Part shown: one piece after another, positions 59,769 through 64,000 of the stretch
How positions within the stretch are numbered: the stretch's first letter is position 1
Layout of the letters: every line of letters starts with the position of its first letter
Origin: Lutibacter sp.
GTDB taxonomy: Bacteria > Bacteroidota > Bacteroidia > Flavobacteriales > Flavobacteriaceae
Reading direction: 5' to 3'
DNA length: 64,000 nucleotides
NCBI RefSeq assembly: GCF_016342705.1
Contig: NZ_JAEINV010000010.1
Location: 1-64,000, forward strand
Notes under the pieces: generated by a model
Database searches by the model: none
What the model saw: only the letters and a program-made list of their open reading frames with translations
Told to the model about the DNA's origin: nothing
Made by a program: the position numbers and the translations under genes

Positions 59769-60044
59769 TTATACTATTTCCGCTGATAATCCTTTTGTTA
59801 AAAGCTGGGAACAACGTGGTTTTAAATCGTTATATTCACCTGTTTTAACAGTACATTTACCTTTATAATGAACCAATATAGCGCATTGTTCTGCTTGTTC
59901 TAAAGTATGATCACAAATTTCTATTAACGAATCTATCACGTGGTCAAATGTATTCACGTCATCATTAAACAAAACAATTTCATTTTGATTTGTTTCTTGT
60001 TCTAAAACATCAACCTCTTCCTGTATTTTTCTTTGTGTACTCAT
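59769..60044 (-). CDS. clpS: ATP-dependent Clp protease adaptor ClpS
   Basis: 91 residues. IVLFNDDVNTFDHVIDSLIE (the N-degron pocket NDD.NTF..V), CDHTLEQAEQCAILVHYKGK, and GLSAEIV at the C-terminus. It delivers N-end-rule substrates to ClpA/ClpC-ClpP. Last gene of tpiA-prmA-clpS, 16 bp after prmA. Confidence 0.95.
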   Translation of the reverse strand: MSTQRKIQEEVDVLEQETNQNEIVLFNDDVNTFDHVIDSLIEICDHTLEQAEQCAILVHYKGKCTVKTGEYNDLKPRCSQLLTKGLSAEIV

Positions 60045-60060
60045 TTTGCTAAGCTAAAAA

Positions 60061-60894
60061 TTATTTTTGATACTTCAAAGCAACCCAATTATTTCGCTCA
60101 ATAATTTTATCTATTTTAAATTGATATTTTGATACTTCTGCGTCAATAATTGGAATATCTTCTTGGTAAAAACCACTTAATAATAATGTACCATCATCGT
60201 TTAAACAGTTCATATATGCTTGCATATCATTCAATAAAATATTTCTATTGATGTTAGCAATAATTACATCGTACTTTTTGTTTATTAACAATGAAGCATC
60301 ACCTTCATAAACATCAATATTTGAGCAATTATTACGCTCTACATTTTCAACAGAATTTTGGTAACACCAATTGTCAATATCAATAGCATCAATTGGTTTA
60401 GCGCCTTTCATTTCAGCAAAAATGGCTAAAATTCCGGTTCCACAACCCATATCTAACACTTTTTTATTTGTTAAATCTAAGTCTAACAAATGTTGAACCA
60501 TCATATGAGTTGTTTCGTGGTGCCCAGTTCCAAAACTCATTTTTGGCTCAATTACAATATCATATTTTAAATTTGGATTTTCGTGAAATGGTGCTCGAAT
60601 ACTCACCAAATCATCAACCTGAATTGGATTGAAATTTTTCTCCCACTCACTATTCCAATTGGTTTGTTCAATAACTTCCATTTCAAAAGAAATAGAAAAT
60701 TCATCAGAATTTAAAATAAAAACATCGGCTAAAATATTTTCATTCCAATCTGTCTGTTGAATATAAGCAACCAAACCGTCTTCATTTTCAACAAAACTTT
60801 CGAAACCAATTTCACCCAACTCAGCAACTAAAATTTCAGTTGCTGGTTCTTTTGGGTGTATTTTAAAAGTATATGATATGTAAATATTATCCAT
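60061..60894 (-). CDS. prmA: Ribosomal protein L11 methyltransferase
   Basis: 277 residues. SAM-dependent trimethylation of L11. N-terminal substrate-recognition domain (about 1-100) with GEIGFESFVENEDGL; linker; Rossmann methyltransferase domain with IEPKMSFGTGHHETTHMMVQ, VLDMGCGTGILAIFAEMKGA (motif I), IDIDNWCYQNSVENVERN, IIANINRNILL (motif IV NxxR). Its start overlaps the tpiA stop by 1 bp. Confidence 0.93.
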   Translation of the reverse strand: MDNIYISYTFKIHPKEPATEILVAELGEIGFESFVENEDGLVAYIQQTDWNENILADVFILNSDEFSISFEMEVIEQTNWNSEWEKNFNPIQVDDLVSIRAPFHENPNLKYDIVIEPKMSFGTGHHETTHMMVQHLLDLDLTNKKVLDMGCGTGILAIFAEMKGAKPIDAIDIDNWCYQNSVENVERNNCSNIDVYEGDASLLINKKYDVIIANINRNILLNDMQAYMNCLNDDGTLLLSGFYQEDIPIIDAEVSKYQFKIDKIIERNNWVALKYQK

Positions 60895-61652
60895 TAAATT
60901 GCGTCAATTATCGCTTTAAAATCATCTTTATTAAGTGCAGCTCCACCTATTAATCCTCCATCAACATCTGGCTTTCCAAAAATTTCTTGTGCGTTGTTTG
61001 GCTTCACACTTCCACCGTATAAAATAGATACGTTTTCAGAAACATCATCATTGTATTCATCAGCTACAATTTTTCTAATAAAAGCGTGCATTTCTTGTGC
61101 TTGTTCAGGCGAAGCAGTTTCACCAGTTCCAATTGCCCAAACTGGCTCGTATGCTAAAATAATGTTTTTCCAATCTTTAGCTTCTAAATGGTACAAACCG
61201 TTTTTAATTTGACTTTCAACAACATTAAAATGATTTCCAGATTTTCTATCTTCTAAAACTTCTCCAAAACAGAAAATTACTTCCATTTTATTTTCTAATG
61301 CTGCGTCCACTTTTTTAGCTAACATTTCATCTGTTTCTCCAAAGTATTCTCTTCTTTCTGAGTGTCCTAAAATAACAATTTCGACACCAACAGATTTCAA
61401 CATTTCTGCAGAAATTTCACCTGTAAAAGCACCGTTTTTAGCAAAATGCATATTTTGTGCAGCAACTTCAACCTTCGTTCCTTTTGCTTTATTAGCCACT
61501 TTTTCTAAACTTACAAAGGTAGGAGCAACTATTACTCTAGTATTTTTAAGTTTATTCTTTTTAATACTTTTTGCTACTTTTTTAACTAACGATTTAGATT
61601 CATCTAAATTATTATTCATTTTCCAGTTTCCTGCTACTATTTTTTGTCTCAT
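60894..61652 (-). CDS. tpiA: Triosephosphate isomerase
   Basis: 252 residues. Interconverts DHAP and glyceraldehyde-3-phosphate. VAGNWKMNNNLDESKSLV (Asn, Lys of the active site), VILGHSERREYFGETDEMLA (His electrophile), ILAYEPVWAIGTGETASPEQ (catalytic Glu and loop 6), ILYGGSVKPNNAQEIF and VDGGLIGGAAL (phosphate-binding). First gene of tpiA-prmA-clpS. Confidence 0.97.
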   Translation of the reverse strand: MRQKIVAGNWKMNNNLDESKSLVKKVAKSIKKNKLKNTRVIVAPTFVSLEKVANKAKGTKVEVAAQNMHFAKNGAFTGEISAEMLKSVGVEIVILGHSERREYFGETDEMLAKKVDAALENKMEVIFCFGEVLEDRKSGNHFNVVESQIKNGLYHLEAKDWKNIILAYEPVWAIGTGETASPEQAQEMHAFIRKIVADEYNDDVSENVSILYGGSVKPNNAQEIFGKPDVDGGLIGGAALNKDDFKAIIDAI

Positions 61653-61679
61653 TTTTACTATTATATTAAATTATAACTA

Positions 61680-61687
61680 CAAAATTA
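61680..61687 (-). promoter_or_regulatory. Possible tpiA promoter -7 box
   Basis: Minus strand TAATTTTG, 28 bp upstream of the ATG; a -33 box is unclear. Confidence 0.4.
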
Positions 61688-61754
61688 ATCAATAATGCAG
61701 TCCTTAAAAAACTTCCTTTCAATATACTACGAATTCGTTTTCGATTTCAATTAT

Positions 61755-62831
61755 TTATTTTAATCTGATTTTAGGATCTAACATTCCGTAAATAATATCT
61801 ACAAAAATATTAATTAAAATAAACAATGTTGCAATGATTAACACGCTCCCCATTATTATTGGCAAATCTAAGGTATTTAACGCATTTACAATTTCTCTGC
61901 CTAAACCATTCCAATTAAAAATATATTCTACAAACACCGCACCTGCTAACATAGATGCAAACCAACCAGAAACTGCAGTTACAACAGGGTTCAATGCGTT
62001 TTTTAACGCATGAGTTTTAATTACTTTATAGGTTGAAAGACCTTTTGCTTTGGCAGTTCTTATGTAATCTTGCGTTAAAACTTCTAACAAAGAATTTCGC
62101 ATTAATTGAATTACAACCGCTAATGGTCTAATTCCTAAAACAACTGCTGGAAGCAATAAATTTTTCCATTGAATGTAAATCTTTTCACCAAAATCATCTA
62201 CTTCAAATAAACTTCCTGTCATATTTAAATGGGTGTATTTATGCCATACAAAACCAAATAACCATGCAAATAAAATGGCGCTAAAAAATGACGGAACGCT
62301 CATTCCTAAAGTGCTAATTATGGATATAATTCTGTCAAATAGTGAATCTTTAAAAAGTGCCGATAAAATACCAAAAAACACGCCCACCAAAATTGCAATT
62401 GTAATAGCTGAAACTGCTAAAATTGCTGTATTAGGCATTGTTTCACTAATAACATCAGATACATTTTTATCATTTTTTTGAAACGATTTTCGCAAATATG
62501 GATATTTTAAAACTACTGATTTTTGACCAAACGCAAACAATTGAACATACGAATATTTATTTTTGCTCAAAAAAGTATAATCATCACTATTTTTTGAATG
62601 CACAGAAATTGGAGATAAATCGTTCAAATAATAAAAATATTGTGTACTTAACGGCTGGTCAAAACCATATTTTTTTCTAATATTTTGAAGCTGCTCTGTA
62701 TCTTCTCGTTGATCTAACATCATACGAGCAGGATCGCCCGGAAGCACATTAAACAAAAAGAAAATAACAGTAATCACTCCTAAAAGTGTTACTATTCCGT
62801 ATCCTATTTTATTTAAAATATAATTAAACAA
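61755..62831 (-). CDS. Peptide-type ABC transporter permease (DppB/OppB family)
   Basis: 358-residue inner-membrane protein of the binding-protein-dependent transport family. The first helix ends in FFLFNVLPGDPARMM, typical of DppB/OppB/NikB proteins, then a periplasmic loop (about 35-125) that is longer than usual. Five more helices lie in the C-terminal two thirds; the EAA-type loop is near QDYIRTAKAKGLSTYKVIKT with HALKNALNPVVTAV. It stands without partner genes; the second permease, ATPases and binding protein must be elsewhere or beyond a gap. Substrate probably oligopeptides. Confidence 0.88.
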   Translation of the reverse strand: MFNYILNKIGYGIVTLLGVITVIFFLFNVLPGDPARMMLDQREDTEQLQNIRKKYGFDQPLSTQYFYYLNDLSPISVHSKNSDDYTFLSKNKYSYVQLFAFGQKSVVLKYPYLRKSFQKNDKNVSDVISETMPNTAILAVSAITIAILVGVFFGILSALFKDSLFDRIISIISTLGMSVPSFFSAILFAWLFGFVWHKYTHLNMTGSLFEVDDFGEKIYIQWKNLLLPAVVLGIRPLAVVIQLMRNSLLEVLTQDYIRTAKAKGLSTYKVIKTHALKNALNPVVTAVSGWFASMLAGAVFVEYIFNWNGLGREIVNALNTLDLPIIMGSVLIIATLFILINIFVDIIYGMLDPKIRLK

Positions 62832-62849
62832 ATTGTATTATTTGGTGAA

Positions 62850-62857
62850 CAAATATA
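62850..62857 (-). promoter_or_regulatory. ABC permease promoter -7 box
   Basis: Minus strand TATATTTG, 19 bp upstream of the permease ATG. Confidence 0.5.
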
Positions 62858-62877
62858 ACTTAAAGTATTAAAATTAC

Positions 62878-62885
62878 TACTTTTG
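62878..62885 (+). promoter_or_regulatory. pyrF promoter -7 box
   Basis: TACTTTTG followed by C. It overlaps a TTG at 62883 that could otherwise be read as a start, and thereby supports the ATG at 62907. Confidence 0.5.
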
Positions 62886-62906
62886 CACAACTCTTTATTT
62901 GAACTT

Positions 62907-63728
62907 ATGAACAAACAAGAACTCATTTCACAAATTCAACAAAAAAAATCATTTTTATGTATTGGATTAGATGTTGATATTACTAAAATTCCAAAACATT
63001 TATTAACTTGTGAAGATCCTATTTTTGAATTCAACAAACAAATTATTGATGCCACGCATCATTTAGCTATAGCCTACAAACCAAATACAGCTTTTTACGA
63101 AGCTTACGGAATAAAAGGTTGGCAAGCTTTGGAAAAAACCATTAATTATATAAATAAAAATTATCCGGAACTTTTTACCATTGCAGATGCTAAACGTGGC
63201 GACATTGGAAATACTTCCACCATGTATGCCAAAGCTTTTTTTGAAGATTTAAATTTTGATTCTGTAACTGTTGCGCCTTATATGGGAAGCGATTCTGTAG
63301 AACCTTTTTTAGCTTTTAAAAATAAAATAACCATTTTATTAGCATTAACATCTAACAAAGGAGGTTTAGATTTCCAAGGTTTGAAAACTGAAAATAATGA
63401 ATTATATAAAGAGGTTTTAAAAACCGCGTTGACTTGGCAAAATGCTGAAAATTTAATGTTTGTAGTTGGAGCAACAAAAGCTGAATATTTTTCTGAAATA
63501 CGAAAAATTGTACCAAATCATTTTTTATTAGTTCCTGGAGTTGGTGCTCAAGGGGGAAATTTACAAGATGTTTGCAAATATGGATTAACTAAAAATTGTG
63601 GCTTGTTAATTAACTCATCCCGTGGAATTATTTACGCTGGAAACGATAAAAACTTTGCTGAAACTGCAAAAAAAGAAGCGTTTAAATTACAACAGGAAAT
63701 GGAACAAATTTTAAATGAAAACAATTAA
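62907..63728 (+). CDS. pyrF: Orotidine 5'-phosphate decarboxylase (type 2)
   Basis: 273 residues from ATG 62907 ([20 protein letters not shown]). Decarboxylates OMP to UMP. Type 2 (longer, mycobacterial/Bacteroidetes-like) with [57 protein letters not shown] (catalytic DxKRGDI), [27 protein letters not shown] and [12 protein letters not shown]. The next gene overlaps it by 14 bp. Confidence 0.96.
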   Translation: MNKQELISQIQQKKSFLCIGLDVDITKIPKHLLTCEDPIFEFNKQIIDATHHLAIAYKPNTAFYEAYGIKGWQALEKTINYINKNYPELFTIADAKRGDIGNTSTMYAKAFFEDLNFDSVTVAPYMGSDSVEPFLAFKNKITILLALTSNKGGLDFQGLKTENNELYKEVLKTALTWQNAENLMFVVGATKAEYFSEIRKIVPNHFLLVPGVGAQGGNLQDVCKYGLTKNCGLLINSSRGIIYAGNDKNFAETAKKEAFKLQQEMEQILNENN

Positions 63729-64000
63729 AGATCAAATTGGTAGAGAAATTACCTTAAAAAATACTCCAATAAGAATTGTATCACTAGTTCCGTCACAAAC
63801 CGAATTACTATGCGATTTAGCTTTGGAAAATGAATTGGTTGGGATCACTAAATTTTGTGTTCATCCATATCATTTAAAATCTACAAAAGAAATAGTTGGA
63901 GGAACCAAAAAAGTGGATTACGAAAAAATTAAAGCATTAAATCCTGATTTTATTTTGTGCAACAAAGAGGAAAACGCTTATGATATGTTGCCTGATTTGG
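63715..64000 (+). CDS. Substrate-binding protein of a metal-chelate/cobalamin ABC transporter (partial, runs off the window)
   Basis: The first 95 codons are present: [80 protein letters not shown]. This is the helical-backbone metal-receptor (BtuF/FecB-like) N-terminal lobe. No signal peptide is seen at this ATG, so the protein may be a cytoplasmic relative, as known for some Bacteroidetes members. It overlaps the pyrF end by 14 bp, so it is probably translationally coupled. Confidence 0.85.
   Translation, partial: MKTIKDQIGREITLKNTPIRIVSLVPSQTELLCDLALENELVGITKFCVHPYHLKSTKEIVGGTKKVDYEKIKALNPDFILCNKEENAYDMLPDL

Noticed and set aside
62883-62906. TTG start for pyrF
   Set aside because: It overlaps the -7 promoter box; ATG 62907 gives the standard N-terminus.

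Overview
The window is chromosomal DNA of an AT-rich (roughly 30% GC) member of the Bacteroidetes, most likely a marine-type flavobacterium (Flavobacteriaceae). The signs are: Bacteroidetes-type promoters (a TAnnTTTG -7 box, often with a TTG/TTTG -33 box) ahead of many genes, a type II plus type III glutamine synthetase pair, a PurM of the long form, curli genes of the Bacteroidetes layout, and clpS-prmA-tpiA gene order. No species name can be justified from the sequence alone.

Layout. 1-957: gene-free AT-rich DNA with one outward promoter and a perfect 19-bp inverted repeat. 958-9381: core genes (thrS, infC with an AUA start, rpmI, rplT, a TerC membrane protein, an ABC-F ATPase, prfA, purM). 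9487-17071 (minus strand): a curli locus with two tandem curlin/nucleator-like pairs followed by CsgE (with an extra N-terminal, possibly CsgH-like domain), CsgF, CsgG (with an added C-terminal barrel-like domain) and a beta-propeller lipoprotein. 17501-24074: GSIII and GSII divergently arranged, a CaCA antiporter, and a BlaI/M56 sensor pair with a two-site operator. 24410-24826: two very small ORFs and tRNA-Arg(ACG).

24801-49345 is a decayed genomic island. It begins in the T-arm of tRNA-Arg and ends at an exact 18-bp copy of that T-arm. Its own mobility genes are broken (integrase stub, AAA+ ATPase with stop and frameshift, a DUF-like gene with an in-frame stop, a frameshifted SLOG protein), and an IS110-family element sits near the left end. 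Four cargo blocks are still intact: (i) a 10-kb module (27.4-37.3 kb), bracketed by ~50-bp direct repeats, with a TPR/AraC regulator, two serine hydrolases, a Vat-like acetyltransferase, an alpha/beta hydrolase, an S41 protease and beta-barrel-like proteins, in which three transcription units share one promoter/operator sequence; (ii) an array of six single-gene units (40.1-45.4 kb), all in the same orientation and nearly all encoding exported proteins, separated by conserved ~130-150-bp structured repeats that look like integron attC sites without an integrase; (iii) a four-gene translationally coupled phage-like module with DUF5675 (45.6-47.2 kb); (iv) a three-gene HipB-HipS-HipT type toxin-antitoxin locus (47.7-49.1 kb).

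Right of the island, a D-xylose operon (minus strand: GntR-type regulator, xylB, xylA, xylE) ends in a truncated, frameshifted transaldolase gene whose break point coincides with the right island boundary. The window closes with a small CBM48 protein, a three-subunit biotin-dependent acyl-CoA carboxylase, clpS-prmA-tpiA, a peptide-type ABC permease, pyrF and the start of a metal-chelate/cobalamin-type binding protein. All calls come from reading the sequence; no database search was run.
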